Assembly: GCF_021390495.1 (NCBI RefSeq) | Contig: NZ_JAJEJP010000002.1 | Coordinates: 496,001 to 560,000, forward strand | Reading direction: 5' to 3' | DNA: 64,000 nucleotides | Origin: Paraburkholderia sp. ZP32-5 | Lineage (GTDB): Bacteria; Pseudomonadota; Gammaproteobacteria; Burkholderiales; Burkholderiaceae | Shown here: positions 43,540 to 52,901 of the stretch, in pieces | How positions within the stretch are numbered: the first letter of the stretch is position 1 | How the letters are laid out: every line of letters starts with the position of its first letter | Made by a program: the position numbers and the translations under genes | Notes under the pieces: model-generated | What the model was told of the DNA's origin: nothing | Database searches by the model: none | Seen by the model: the letters and a program-made list of their open reading frames with translations, nothing else

Positions 43540-45117
43540 ATGACTCAGCTCTCCACGGCGCCGTCCGCGGTGCCCCAGAAGCGGGCCGCCACGTTCGATC
43601 CGATCGAACTGGAAATTTTGTGGAAGCGCCTGATTAGCGTGGTCGACGAGGCCTCCGCCGCGTTCGTGCGTACCTGCTTTTCGACACTGGTGCGCGACGG
43701 TAACGACTTTGCGATCGTGCTGACCGATTCGCAGGGCCGCTCGCTCGCACAATCGACGATGAGCCTGCCGGGCTTTATCGGCTGCCTGCCCGCTACTGTG
43801 CGCCACGTGATCGACAAATATCCGACGCCGACGATGAAAGAAGGCGACGTGTTCATCACCAACGATCCGTGGAAGGGCTCCGGCCATATTCACGATGTGA
43901 CCACCGTTACGCCGATTTTCCGCGACGGCAAGGTGGTGGCGTTCGCGGCGGTGGTGTCGCATCTGGTCGATATCGGCGGCAAGCTGCGCAGCAATAGCAG
44001 CCGCGAGATCTACGAGGAAGGCCTGCAGATTCCGATGATGAAGCTGCTCGACGCGGGCACGCCGAACGATGTGCTGATCGAGATGATCATGCAGAACGTG
44101 CGCGCGCCGGAGCAGGGCATGGGCGATATCTGGGCGCAGGTATCGGCGTGCCGCAAGATGGGCGAACGTCTGCAAGGTCTGCTCGATAGCGTCGATCTCG
44201 ATGCGCTCGGCGCCGAGGTGCGCCGTCGCTCCGAGCAGGCGATGCGCGACGCGATCTCGAAGATCCCCGACGGCGTGTATGAGTCCGTCGTGCTGCACGA
44301 TGGCTTCGAGAATCCGATCGAACTGCGCTGCAAGCTCACCGTGACCGGCGACCGCATCGACATCGACTACGCGGGCACCAGCGCGCAACTCGCACGCGCG
44401 GTCAACGTGGTGCCGATCTATACGTTCGCGTACACGGTGTATGGGATCAAGACGCTGCTGTGCCCGGATATTCCGAACAACGAAGGCAGCTTCGTGCCGA
44501 TCACGACGACCGCGCCGCTCGGCTCGCTGCTGAACCCGACCTATCCGGCTGCGTCCGGCGGGCGCAGTGCGATCGGCCATCTGCTGCCGGCTTGCGTATT
44601 CCGCGCGCTCGGCGACGTGATGCCGGACAAGGTATGGGCGGGCGGCTCGCCGAATTCATCGATGACGATGTCCGGCGAACATCGCGGCCAGCGCTTCGCG
44701 GTGGTCAATTTCGTCAACGCGGGGCAGGGCGCCAACGCGTGCCGTGACGGTTTTTCGGCGATGAGCTTCCCGGCCAACCTCGGCAATACACCAGTCGAGA
44801 TGATGGAGTCGCTGGCGCCGATCAAGGTGCTACGGCGCGAAATCCGTCGCGGCAGCGGCGGTGCGGGCCAGCATGCGGGCGGCTGCGGGATCAGTTTCGA
44901 ATATGAACTGATGCCCGATGCGTCCAACGTCAGCGCGTCGTTCCTGATGACGCAGCTCAAGTCGTCGCCGCCGGGACTCGCGGGCGGCGGCGCGGGCAAG
45001 CCGGGGCAACTGCTGATCAACGGACAGGTCGTCGATCCGACCGAGCCGCGCGTGCTGAATGCCGGCGACCGCGTGCTGATGGAAACGGCCGGTGGCGGCG
45101 CATACGGCGCGCGCTGA
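43540..45117 (+). CDS. HyuB-type hydantoinase/oxoprolinase subunit B
   Basis: The protein has 525 residues, starting at ATG 43540 directly after the HyuA stop. Family marks are FDPIELEILWKRLISVVDEA, FITNDPWKGSGHIHDVTTV, GQGANACRDGFSAMSFPANLGNTPVEMMESLAP and GGAGQHAGGCGISFEYEL. It carries the metal/hydrolase part of the HyuAB complex. It ends with the ALVETAGGGAYG-like motif METAGGGAYGAR common to the family. Confidence 0.9.
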   Translation: MTQLSTAPSAVPQKRAATFDPIELEILWKRLISVVDEASAAFVRTCFSTLVRDGNDFAIVLTDSQGRSLAQSTMSLPGFIGCLPATVRHVIDKYPTPTMKEGDVFITNDPWKGSGHIHDVTTVTPIFRDGKVVAFAAVVSHLVDIGGKLRSNSSREIYEEGLQIPMMKLLDAGTPNDVLIEMIMQNVRAPEQGMGDIWAQVSACRKMGERLQGLLDSVDLDALGAEVRRRSEQAMRDAISKIPDGVYESVVLHDGFENPIELRCKLTVTGDRIDIDYAGTSAQLARAVNVVPIYTFAYTVYGIKTLLCPDIPNNEGSFVPITTTAPLGSLLNPTYPAASGGRSAIGHLLPACVFRALGDVMPDKVWAGGSPNSSMTMSGEHRGQRFAVVNFVNAGQGANACRDGFSAMSFPANLGNTPVEMMESLAPIKVLRREIRRGSGGAGQHAGGCGISFEYELMPDASNVSASFLMTQLKSSPPGLAGGGAGKPGQLLINGQVVDPTEPRVLNAGDRVLMETAGGGAYGAR

Positions 45118-45185
45118 CTTAACGAGCGCGGCGAGCCTGGGTGGGCCGCCGCGCGCACCTGTTCCTCTCGAATCAAAGGAAATTC

Positions 45186-45536
45186 ATGACCGACATTATT
45201 CGCATCGACCAGAACGCCCGGCGCAGCCGCGCGCTGATTCATAACGGGCTGCTGTATATCTCCGGCCAGGTGCCCGATGAACGCGGCGGCGATGTTGCCG
45301 ACCAGACGCGTCAGGTACTGGCGAAGATCGATGCGCTGCTTGCCGAAGCGGGCACGTCGAAGGAGCGCCTGCTCAGCGCGCAGATCTGGCTCAAGACGAT
45401 GGACGACTTCAAGGCGATGAACGCGGTATGGGATGCGTGGGTCGTGCCGGGCCAGACGCCGACGCGCTGCTGCGGCAAGGTCGAACTGAACGATCCGCAG
45501 TGCCGGGTCGAGATCGTCGCGGTGGCGGCCTGCTGA
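45186..45536 (+). CDS. RidA family protein, region 2 operon
   Basis: The protein has 116 residues from ATG 45186 with AAGGAA upstream. RidA features: ALIHNGLLYISGQVPDERGGDVADQTRQVLAKIDALLAEAG and the C-terminal RVEIVAVAA. Unlike the copy at 16866, the arginine at the imine-deaminase position is kept (PTRCCGKVEL). It follows HyuAB and is likely to deaminate an enamine/imine intermediate, consistent with a nitrogen-containing substrate. Confidence 0.85.
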   Translation: MTDIIRIDQNARRSRALIHNGLLYISGQVPDERGGDVADQTRQVLAKIDALLAEAGTSKERLLSAQIWLKTMDDFKAMNAVWDAWVVPGQTPTRCCGKVELNDPQCRVEIVAVAAC

Positions 45537-45614
45537 TGGCCTGATCGCGCGAACTGAAAGTACGCGAAAGCTAGGTGTAAGTGCGTCGAATGGCTGCCCT
45601 GAGAGGCGGCCTTT

Positions 45615-45643
45615 CGGCTTTCCCGCAAGAAGCGGGAAAGCCG
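45615..45643. terminator. Perfect 12-bp stem-loop after ridA
   Basis: CGGCTTTCCCGC pairs exactly with GCGGGAAAGCCG around AAGAA. No T run follows, so it may be a Rho-assisted end or an RNA-stability hairpin for the region 2 operon. The rest of 45537-45831 holds no gene. Confidence 0.5.
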
Positions 45644-45831
45644 CGGCAGCGGGGGAAATGAAGCGAAAGCAGAGGCCAAAGTACAGGCCAACGTGCTCGC
45701 CACGGCGAATCCGACAAACGGCGTATTCGTCTTCAGATTTCCCCCCAAAAGCCGTAAAACAGACGTGGGAGTATTCAAGCTTTTGCGGTACGGAATCACG
45801 CGCAAATCTGGCAAAACAATACGGGGACCTC

Positions 45832-47376
45832 ATGTTTTCACGTCTTTCCATTTCGGCCCGGTTATGGGCGAGCGTTGCGGTACTGGGCCTGTTGATCGCG
45901 ATCGTGGGCCTGCTCGGACAGATCGGTATGAAGCATTCGAACGATGAGCTCGAATACGCGTATTCGAACCAGTTGCAGGCCGCAATCGACGTCGGACGCG
46001 CGAACCTCGAACTGATGGTGTCCCGGGTTGGACTGGACCGGGTGCTGCTGCATCCGGACGAGCCCAACCGGCCCGCGGCGATTACGAAGGCGCTCGGCCA
46101 TCTGGAAGTATCCGACCGCGCATGGCACGCATACCGTGCCCTCACTCACGGAGATGACGAACAGGTACTGGCCGACCGTGTCGATGCCGCGCGCACGGCG
46201 CTGGTGCAGCAAGGGCTGATGCCGATGGCCGACGCGCTCAAGCGTGGCGACCGCGACACCGCCGACACCATCGCGATGAAGACGATGTCGCCGCTGTCGC
46301 TCGCGCTGACCGACAGCACTTCCGCGCTCGACCACTGGCAGGACGCGCATGGTCAGCAGGCATTTGTCGACGCGCGGCGCTTCTACCGGGATTTGAGCAT
46401 TGCCGGCTTCGTGCTGCTTGGCGTGGGCTTCGTGGTGTGTGTCGTGTGCGCTTACGGGCTGCGCCGATCGATCTCGATCCCACTCGCGGGTGTGTTGTCG
46501 GCGCTTCAGAGCATTGCACGCGGCGACCTGACGACCGCGCTCGAGGTGCGCTCGCACGATGAAATGGGCAGCCTCGTGGAAGGGCTTCAAACGATGCAGG
46601 GCGGCCTGGAGCAGACCGTCAAGCAGGTCACGCGCAGTTCGGAGTCGATCGCCGCCGCGACCCGGCAGATTGCGGCGGGCAATAGCGATCTGTCGCAGCG
46701 TACCGAGGAGCAGGCCGCATCGCTGCAGCAAACGGCGGCGAGCATGGAAGAACTGACCGCGACGGTCCGGCAGAACGTCGACAATGCGCGCAGCGCGCAA
46801 AACCTGACCGACTCCGCGCATAGCCTCGCCGAGCGTGGCTCGCAAGTCGTCGCCGATGTAGTGCAGACGATGGGCGAGATCGACAGCAGCTCGCAGAAAA
46901 TCGCTGATATCACCGGCGTAATCGAAGGCATCGCGTTCCAGACCAATATCCTCGCGTTGAACGCGGCGGTCGAGGCTGCGCGCGCCGGTGATCAGGGGCG
47001 CGGCTTCGCGGTGGTCGCCGGTGAGGTGCGTCTGCTCGCGCAGCGTGCCGGCGCGGCGGCCAAGGAGATCAAGGCGCTGATCGACGATTCGGTCGGCCGG
47101 GTGGCGTCGGGTTCGCAGCGCGTGCAGGTCGCGGGCGGCACGATGCAGGAAATCAGCGAGTCGATCACGCGGGTCGCGACGATCATGCGCGAGATCGTGC
47201 ATGCGTCCGACGAGCAGCGCGACGGTATCGAACAGGTCGGGCTCGCGGTCGCGCAGATGGATCAGGTCTCGCAACAGAACGCGGCGCTGGTCGAGCAGGC
47301 CGCTGCTGCGGCGGCTTCGTTGAACGATCAGGCTGCCGCGCTGAGCGAGGCGGTGGCGGTGTTCCGGTTGAAGTAA
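45832..47376 (+). CDS. Methyl-accepting chemotaxis protein
   Basis: The protein has 514 residues from ATG 45832. The first membrane helix (LWASVAVLGLLIAIVGLLG) is followed by a periplasmic four-helix-bundle sensor of about 150 residues and a second membrane helix (IAGFVLLGVGFVVCVVCAYGL). HAMP and the signalling domain follow, with the highly conserved hairpin IAFQTNILALNAAVEAARAGDQGRGFAVVAGEVRLLAQR. No C-terminal CheR pentapeptide is present. It may sense a substrate of the neighbouring clusters. Confidence 0.93.
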   Translation: MFSRLSISARLWASVAVLGLLIAIVGLLGQIGMKHSNDELEYAYSNQLQAAIDVGRANLELMVSRVGLDRVLLHPDEPNRPAAITKALGHLEVSDRAWHAYRALTHGDDEQVLADRVDAARTALVQQGLMPMADALKRGDRDTADTIAMKTMSPLSLALTDSTSALDHWQDAHGQQAFVDARRFYRDLSIAGFVLLGVGFVVCVVCAYGLRRSISIPLAGVLSALQSIARGDLTTALEVRSHDEMGSLVEGLQTMQGGLEQTVKQVTRSSESIAAATRQIAAGNSDLSQRTEEQAASLQQTAASMEELTATVRQNVDNARSAQNLTDSAHSLAERGSQVVADVVQTMGEIDSSSQKIADITGVIEGIAFQTNILALNAAVEAARAGDQGRGFAVVAGEVRLLAQRAGAAAKEIKALIDDSVGRVASGSQRVQVAGGTMQEISESITRVATIMREIVHASDEQRDGIEQVGLAVAQMDQVSQQNAALVEQAAAAAASLNDQAAALSEAVAVFRLK

Positions 47377-47479
47377 TACCGCCTACCGCCTCTGCTTACG
47401 CCAATGTGATGTGATTGTGCGAAGCGCGGGGAACGCCGCGCTGATGCGTGACGAAGGGTTGCCCGACTTCGACAGGCAC

Positions 47480-48565
47480 TCAGAAGAAATGCCGCATACC
47501 CACGCGCACGATCGTCTGATTGCCGTTCGACGAGGGTCCGGCGGTATCCAGAATCCACGCCTTCGCGGTATTGCCGTCGCCGCTCGCATGCTGGTACGCC
47601 GCGCTGATATAAACGTCCGAGCGCCGCGATAACGCGTAATCGAGCAGCAGGTTCAACTGATGAGCCTGATTGTTTTCGAGTACTTCGTTGCCTTTCATGT
47701 ACTGGTAAGCCGCGGCAATCGTCGTTGCGCGCATCAGCGGATAAGAGCCGCCGACTTCAACCACATTGATCGTTGCGCCGGTAAAGGTATTGCGCGTGTT
47801 CGTATAAAGCGCGTCGGCCCAGCCCTTGAGTACCGCAATGCGCCCGCCGAAGCCGAAGTTGCGGATACCGTCATTGCCGTTATTGATCTGCGCGTACTTG
47901 ACCATCGTATAGGCGGCATTGAGCGAGAACGTGCTTTGCGAATAGTCCGCGCCGAAGCTGTATGAATTGCCATTGTTGAAGACGCCGGCCTGGTTGCTGA
48001 AGCCGTACATACCGCCGAACGTGAAGCCGTTGAAGTCCGGTGCCTGATAACGCACCGAATTCGCCACGCGCTGCGCGCCCGCGGTCCGATCGAAGTCGAA
48101 ATCGCCGCTCGGCACGAGCGGCTTGCCGAGCGCATCGAATGGACCTTGCCGCAAATTGGTCAGCGAAACGAAGGCGATTTCCGGCCCGAGCCGCCTTTCC
48201 GAGAGCGACGTGAACATATAGTCGTACTGGTTGCCGGCGGTCAGCGTACCCCAACGCTCGCTTTGCAGACCCACCCAGGCCTGACGTCCGAACAGATCGC
48301 CAATCAGTCCACCGGTCGCCATTTCAATTTGACCTTCGAGCTGGAAGATCGCTTTCAGACCGCCGCCGAGATCTTCGGTGCCGCGAAATCCAAAGAGGTT
48401 CGGCGACAGCACGCCGGTGTCCATCACGACGTTACGATGACCGCCCTGATTCGATAGCGCGGTCACGCCGACATCGAGCAGGCCGTAAAGCGTCACCGAG
48501 CTTTGCGCATGAGTGAGCGGCGCATGGCACGCGACGCACAATGCGCTCAGAACAAGCTTCTTCAT
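47480..48565 (-). CDS. Gram-negative outer-membrane porin, copy 3
   Basis: The protein has 361 residues; GGAG precedes ATG 48565. Signal cleavage falls near THAQ-SSVTLYG. FRGTEDLGGGLKAIFQLEGQIEM and the final VRVGMRHFF with terminal Phe identify the general porin family. It is more distant from the tandem pair at 25241. Convergent with the chemoreceptor gene; a small GC hairpin (47423-47442) lies between them. Divergent from the AraC gene, so both may share the 290-base region 48566-48857, which holds no gene. Confidence 0.92.
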   Translation of the reverse strand: MKKLVLSALCVACHAPLTHAQSSVTLYGLLDVGVTALSNQGGHRNVVMDTGVLSPNLFGFRGTEDLGGGLKAIFQLEGQIEMATGGLIGDLFGRQAWVGLQSERWGTLTAGNQYDYMFTSLSERRLGPEIAFVSLTNLRQGPFDALGKPLVPSGDFDFDRTAGAQRVANSVRYQAPDFNGFTFGGMYGFSNQAGVFNNGNSYSFGADYSQSTFSLNAAYTMVKYAQINNGNDGIRNFGFGGRIAVLKGWADALYTNTRNTFTGATINVVEVGGSYPLMRATTIAAAYQYMKGNEVLENNQAHQLNLLLDYALSRRSDVYISAAYQHASGDGNTAKAWILDTAGPSSNGNQTIVRVGMRHFF

Positions 48566-48857
48566 TCAATATCTCCAGGTCTGTGTGGGGCACCGTTCGC
48601 GACGGCGCATTTGTAATGAGAGGGAATTGCTTCAGGGCAGGCGGATTCTTCGGGTGCCGAAAATACCGATCTATCCACTACGCGCAGGAACGGACGAAAA
48701 CCTGGCCAGTTCTGGCAAACGTCGGCAGTCGGGCAGAGGGCCGAGTTTTTGACGGCCATCGCAAAAGGGGTAAAGTGGCGCTTCATCTCTGGCAGATGCG
48801 CGAAGACCTCTATTCGCGCACGCCCCGCCCCGCAACAGCCCGACGAGTGCCCATGCG

Positions 48858-49835
48858 ATGACGCCGTCCCCCTTACAGATCGAGCCGAGCGCCCTTCACA
48901 GGTACCGTTATTTCGAGTCGGCGGATATCGACGACGCGCGCCAGCGCATCGCAACGGTGCTGCAGCCGCATCGGCTGACACCCGGCTCGACGTGGCCGGG
49001 ACACCTCGCGCACATGAACTACGTGCGGCTCGAAAATCTCGCGTTCGGCTCGCTTGGGTATGGCGGCGCGATGGGGGTCGAAGCGGGCGAGCTCGAGGAT
49101 TACTACCTCGTCATTCTCAGTTTGAGCGGCTATGCGGACGTGTCGGTGGGCGGCCGGCGGACCATCATCGGCCAGTCGCAAGGTGTCGTGATCGGGCCGG
49201 CAACCAGTTTCGGCGGCACGTTTTCGGGGGACTGCGAGCAGTTCATCGTTCGCGTGGACAAGCAGGCGATCCTCAATCATTCGGGCTTCGAGCATCTGCA
49301 GATGGAGCCTATCGTCGACCTTTCCCGGCCGGAACTGGCGCCATGGCTCGCGCAATTGCAGGTGCTGACGTCGTCGCCGGAGACCGTTGCGTTGGCGCAG
49401 CGTGACAGGCGTGTCGCGGTCGAGATCGAGCGGTTACTGGTGATGCTGCTGCTCGCCGGGCAGCCGCACCATAGCCAGCAGCGCACGGCTTCCGCGGTGC
49501 TGCTGCCGCGCACCGTGCGGCGCGCCGAGGCATTCATCGTCGAGCATGCATGCGAACCGCTGACGCTCGCCGATATCGCGAACGCCGCAGGGGTGCCGGT
49601 CCGCACGCTGCTGCATAGCTTCCGGCGCTTTCGCAATGTCAGTCCGATGCAACTGGTGCGCGAGGCGCGCATCGACCGGTCCCGCGAAATGCTGCTGAGC
49701 GCAAGCGAAAACGCTCGCGTGGTCGATATCGCGCTGCGTTGCGGTTTCGTCAATCTCGGCCGCTTTGCGAGTGCGTATCGCGAGAAATTCGGCGAAGCGC
49801 CATCCGACACGCTACGTGCCGCGCGTCAGGGCTAA
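48858..49835 (+). CDS. AraC/XylS family regulator
   Basis: The protein has 325 residues. The N-terminal AraC-binding-like domain (AraC_binding_2 type, about 20-200, with YYLVILSLSGYADVS) is followed by two HTH motifs near the C-terminus (LTLADIANAAGVPVRTLLHSFRRF and VVDIALRCGFVNLGRFASAYREKFGEAPSDTLR). Regulators of this type activate benzoate, anthranilate and related oxygenase operons. It lies 225 bases upstream of the reductase/oxygenase operon in the same direction and is its likely activator. Confidence 0.9.
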   Translation: MTPSPLQIEPSALHRYRYFESADIDDARQRIATVLQPHRLTPGSTWPGHLAHMNYVRLENLAFGSLGYGGAMGVEAGELEDYYLVILSLSGYADVSVGGRRTIIGQSQGVVIGPATSFGGTFSGDCEQFIVRVDKQAILNHSGFEHLQMEPIVDLSRPELAPWLAQLQVLTSSPETVALAQRDRRVAVEIERLLVMLLLAGQPHHSQQRTASAVLLPRTVRRAEAFIVEHACEPLTLADIANAAGVPVRTLLHSFRRFRNVSPMQLVREARIDRSREMLLSASENARVVDIALRCGFVNLGRFASAYREKFGEAPSDTLRAARQG

Positions 49836-49857
49836 TGCTTGTTGCGAAGATGTAATC

Positions 49858-49885
49858 GGATTCCGGCCGCTGACGGCCGGAATTC
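49858..49885 (+). terminator. Terminator-like hairpin after the AraC gene
   Basis: ATTCCGGCCG (49860-49869) pairs exactly with CGGCCGGAAT (49874-49883) around CTGA, followed by TTCTTC. The rest of the spacer to 50060 is a pyrimidine-rich stretch (TTTCCTTTCTCTTTCC near 49925) with no gene and should hold the promoter of the oxygenase operon. Confidence 0.6.
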
Positions 49886-50060
49886 TTCGTCACGCCCGAC
49901 CGGGCGGCTCGTTTCCTTTCCATTTCCTTTCTCTTTCCCTGTCCGCGTGCGCACAGAAAGCTGCGTGTTCCGGATAGCGGCTGCGTTCAACGGCTATAGG
50001 CCAAAAAAACGGCGTCTTACAGTCGATCCGACTGATCCAACTCGCCAAGGAATTTCACGG

Positions 50061-51020
50061 ATGACAACGCTGCGCATGCGCGTCGAGCAGATCGACGCGT
50101 TGACGCCGACGATACGGCGTTTGCTGCTGATCGCGGCGGACCGCCAACCGCTGCCGGCCTTCAGCGCCGGCGCGCATATCGGGCTGCAGGTGCCGATCGA
50201 AGGACGCACCCAGCGGCGCGCTTACTCGCTCGTCAACGCGCCCGCCGACACCGGCCACTACGAAATCGCGGTCCAGCTCGAAGCCGCCAGCAGCGGCGGC
50301 TCGCGCTGGGTGCATCAACTCGGCACCGGCGCCGAACTCGACGTGACGCCGCCGCGCAACGACTTTGCACTCGACCCGGCCGCGCGCAGTGCATTGCTGA
50401 TCGCGGGCGGCATCGGCATCACGCCGATCCTCGCGATGGCGCGCGCGCTGAATGCCGCCGGCACGCAGTACGAACTCCACTACGCGGCGCGCGAGGCCGC
50501 GATGATGGCCTATCGCGACGAAGTCGCCGCGCTGCCCGGCGCGACCTGTTGGCTCGACGGCGGCGACCCGCGCCAGGGCATTCCGCTCGCCGCGACGATC
50601 GGTGCGCCGCAACCGGACCGGCATCTTTACGTATGCGGACCGCGGCCGCTGATCGACGCGGTGCTGTCGCACGCGAAAGCACTTGGTTGGCCCGATGCGC
50701 AAGTGCATAGCGAACTGTTTGCCGCGAACCAGCAGGGCGCGGACGACAACACCGATACGGCGTTCGACGTGCTGCTGAAGACAAGCGGACTCACGCTCAG
50801 CGTGCCGGCCGGCAAAACCATTCTCGACGTGATGATCGACGCAGGACTCGATCCGATGTTCGATTGCCGGCGCGGCGACTGCGGTGTCTGCACGACACGG
50901 GTGCTCGACGGCACGCCGGATCATCGCGATATCTGCCTTTCGAGCGCGGACCACGCGCGCGGCGATTTCTGCCCGTGCGTGTCGCGCGCCGCGTCGCCGC
51001 GGCTCGTGCTCGACCTCTAA
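50061..51020 (+). CDS. Phthalate-dioxygenase-reductase-type oxygenase reductase
   Basis: The protein has 319 residues from ATG 50061, with AAGGAA 8 bases upstream. Flavin-binding RAYSLVNAPAD, NAD-binding LLIAGGIGITPILAMARAL and CGPRPLIDAV precede a C-terminal plant-type [2Fe-2S] domain (CRRGDCGVCTTRVLDG and a later CLSS). This order (FMN, NAD, ferredoxin) is that of phthalate dioxygenase and vanillate demethylase reductases. It is the only oxygenase reductase in the window and serves the oxygenase next to it; it might also support modules 1 and 2. Confidence 0.9.
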   Translation: MTTLRMRVEQIDALTPTIRRLLLIAADRQPLPAFSAGAHIGLQVPIEGRTQRRAYSLVNAPADTGHYEIAVQLEAASSGGSRWVHQLGTGAELDVTPPRNDFALDPAARSALLIAGGIGITPILAMARALNAAGTQYELHYAAREAAMMAYRDEVAALPGATCWLDGGDPRQGIPLAATIGAPQPDRHLYVCGPRPLIDAVLSHAKALGWPDAQVHSELFAANQQGADDNTDTAFDVLLKTSGLTLSVPAGKTILDVMIDAGLDPMFDCRRGDCGVCTTRVLDGTPDHRDICLSSADHARGDFCPCVSRAASPRLVLDL

Positions 51021-51042
51021 CCTTTCTTCTGCAAACACACCG

Positions 51043-52368
51043 ATGAGCATTTCGAACGAGACCATCGCGAGTCTGGTGCGCGCGGACAGCGTGCACAAAC
51101 GTGTCTATACCGACCCGGAAATTTTCGGGCTGGAAATGAAACGTATCTATGGGCAGGCCTGGATTTACGTCGGCCATGAAAGCCAGGTGAAGCATCCCGG
51201 CGACTATCACACGACCCGGATCGGCGATCAGGACGTCGTGATGGTGCGTGCGAGCGACGGCCAGATTCATGTCGTCTATAACCGTTGTCCGCACAAGGGC
51301 TCGAAGGTCGTGCCGGATGGCGACGGCAACACCGGCAAGTTCTTTCGCTGCCCGTATCACGCATGGACCTTCAGGCTCGACGGCACGCATCTGTCGGCGC
51401 CGCTGAAGAACGGTTTGCAGGACACCTGCTTCGATCCGAAGCATCCGGACTTTTCGATGCGCAAGCTCGCGCGTGTCGGCGTCTATCGCGGCTTTGTGTT
51501 TGCGAATCAGTCGGAACATGGTCCGGATTTGCGGGACTTTCTGAACGGCGTCGCGTCGTCGATCGACAACCTGTGCGATCGCTCACCGACCGGCGAAGTC
51601 GAAGTGACGGGCGGCGTTTTCCGCGTGTTGCAGCGCTCGAACTGGAAGGTGTTCTACGAGAACCTGCATGACACGATGCATGCGCCGGTCACGCATGAAT
51701 CGTCGGTCGTGTCGGCGCGTTCGCAGGCCGAGGCGTCCGGTTCATTGCCGTTCGAGTTGCTGATCATGGAAGGCAATGGCGAGCCCTACGAGTTCTGGGA
51801 AAAACTCGAATTGCGCGCTTATGAAAATGGCCACGGCTATATGGAAGGCATTTTCGATCCGGCCGCCGCGCAACGCGATCCGGTGTCGAGCGCGCACTTC
51901 GATGTGCTGGCGAACGCATACGGCGAACAACGCGCGCGCGAAATTCTCGGTATGAACCGGCACAACACCGTGATTTACGGCAGCGGCTCGCCGCATACGG
52001 TGTTCCAGCAATTTCGCGTGATCCGGCCGCTGGCGGTCGATCGCACGCTGGTCGAGATTCAGTTGTTCCGGCTCAAGGGCGCGCCCGACAGCGTATTCGA
52101 ACGCGCGCTGACTTACGCCAACGTGATCAATTCGCCTTCGTCGAATGTGATGCCCGACGACGTCGAAGTCTATGCACGCTGCCAGCAGGGCAATCAGACC
52201 GATGGCGGCGACTGGGTCAGCATGCATCGCTATGCCGGCACCGATCGCGTTGTCGAGGACGGCATGGTGTCGATCAACGGGACCAGCGAGTTGCCGATGC
52301 GCAACCAGTTCGTCGCATGGAAACGCTTCATGCTCAATGAAACCGGCACGCAACAAGGAGCGGCCTGA
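51043..52368 (+). CDS. Rieske ring-hydroxylating oxygenase, alpha subunit, region 3
   Basis: The protein has 441 residues from ATG 51043, 22 bases after the reductase. The Rieske ligands are C82-x-H84 (CPHKG) and C103-x2-H106 (CPYHAW). The iron site reads ENLHDTMHAPVTH with D210, H213 and H218. It is of the same subfamily as the alpha subunits at 1866 and 10033. A two-part layout with a PDR-type reductase and a beta subunit resembles class IB systems such as benzoate or anthranilate dioxygenase. The stop overlaps the beta start (TGATG). Confidence 0.9.
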   Translation: MSISNETIASLVRADSVHKRVYTDPEIFGLEMKRIYGQAWIYVGHESQVKHPGDYHTTRIGDQDVVMVRASDGQIHVVYNRCPHKGSKVVPDGDGNTGKFFRCPYHAWTFRLDGTHLSAPLKNGLQDTCFDPKHPDFSMRKLARVGVYRGFVFANQSEHGPDLRDFLNGVASSIDNLCDRSPTGEVEVTGGVFRVLQRSNWKVFYENLHDTMHAPVTHESSVVSARSQAEASGSLPFELLIMEGNGEPYEFWEKLELRAYENGHGYMEGIFDPAAAQRDPVSSAHFDVLANAYGEQRAREILGMNRHNTVIYGSGSPHTVFQQFRVIRPLAVDRTLVEIQLFRLKGAPDSVFERALTYANVINSPSSNVMPDDVEVYARCQQGNQTDGGDWVSMHRYAGTDRVVEDGMVSINGTSELPMRNQFVAWKRFMLNETGTQQGAA

Positions 52369-52901
52369 TGCTGTTCAATCCCACATTCGAACTGTCGACC
52401 ACGACCGTCAATCCGATTCGCGCGAACGACGCGTTGCGCGTCGACATCGAACAGTTTCTGTATCGCGAGGCACGTCTGCTCGACACGCGGCAGTTCGACG
52501 GCTGGCTCGATCTATGGACACCGGACGGCATGTACTGGATGCCGCACGAACCCGATCAAAGCAGTCCGCGCGACCACATTTCGCTGTTCTGGGAGGACGC
52601 GACGCTGCGGGAAGTGCGCGTGCGGCGCATCACGAATCCGCGCAACTGGTCGCAGCAACCGCCCACCCGCACCGCGCGCGTGGTCGGTAACGTGATAATC
52701 GACGGCACCGATGGCGATGGCCGTCTGATCGTGCATTCCACGTTCACGCTGACCGAATGGCGCAACGGCCAGCGCCAGCTTGCCGGGCTGACCACGCACA
52801 AACTGGAGAAGCAGCAAGACGACGGCTGGAAGATCTATCTGAAGCGTGTCGATCTCGTCAACGCGGCCGATGTGTTTGCGAACCTCGAGGTGTTCGTCTG
52901 A
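52368..52901 (+). CDS. Ring-hydroxylating oxygenase, beta subunit, region 3
   Basis: The protein has 177 residues and is coupled to alpha by a TGATG overlap. NTF2-like fold: VDIEQFLYREARLLDTRQFDGWLDL, DGMYWMPHEPDQ, HISLFWED and KIYLKRVDLVNAADVF. Its stop in turn overlaps the next start by TGATG, so the downstream isochorismatase-like protein is made in step with the oxygenase. Confidence 0.88.
   Translation: MLFNPTFELSTTTVNPIRANDALRVDIEQFLYREARLLDTRQFDGWLDLWTPDGMYWMPHEPDQSSPRDHISLFWEDATLREVRVRRITNPRNWSQQPPTRTARVVGNVIIDGTDGDGRLIVHSTFTLTEWRNGQRQLAGLTTHKLEKQQDDGWKIYLKRVDLVNAADVFANLEVFV

Noticed and set aside
42532-44580. 682-codon open frame on the minus strand
   Set aside because: Antisense of HyuA/HyuB, which have clear motifs; the minus frame has none.
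47423-47442. Rho-independent terminator between chemoreceptor and porin genes
   Set aside because: Only a 7-bp GC stem without a T run; mentioned with the porin but not called.
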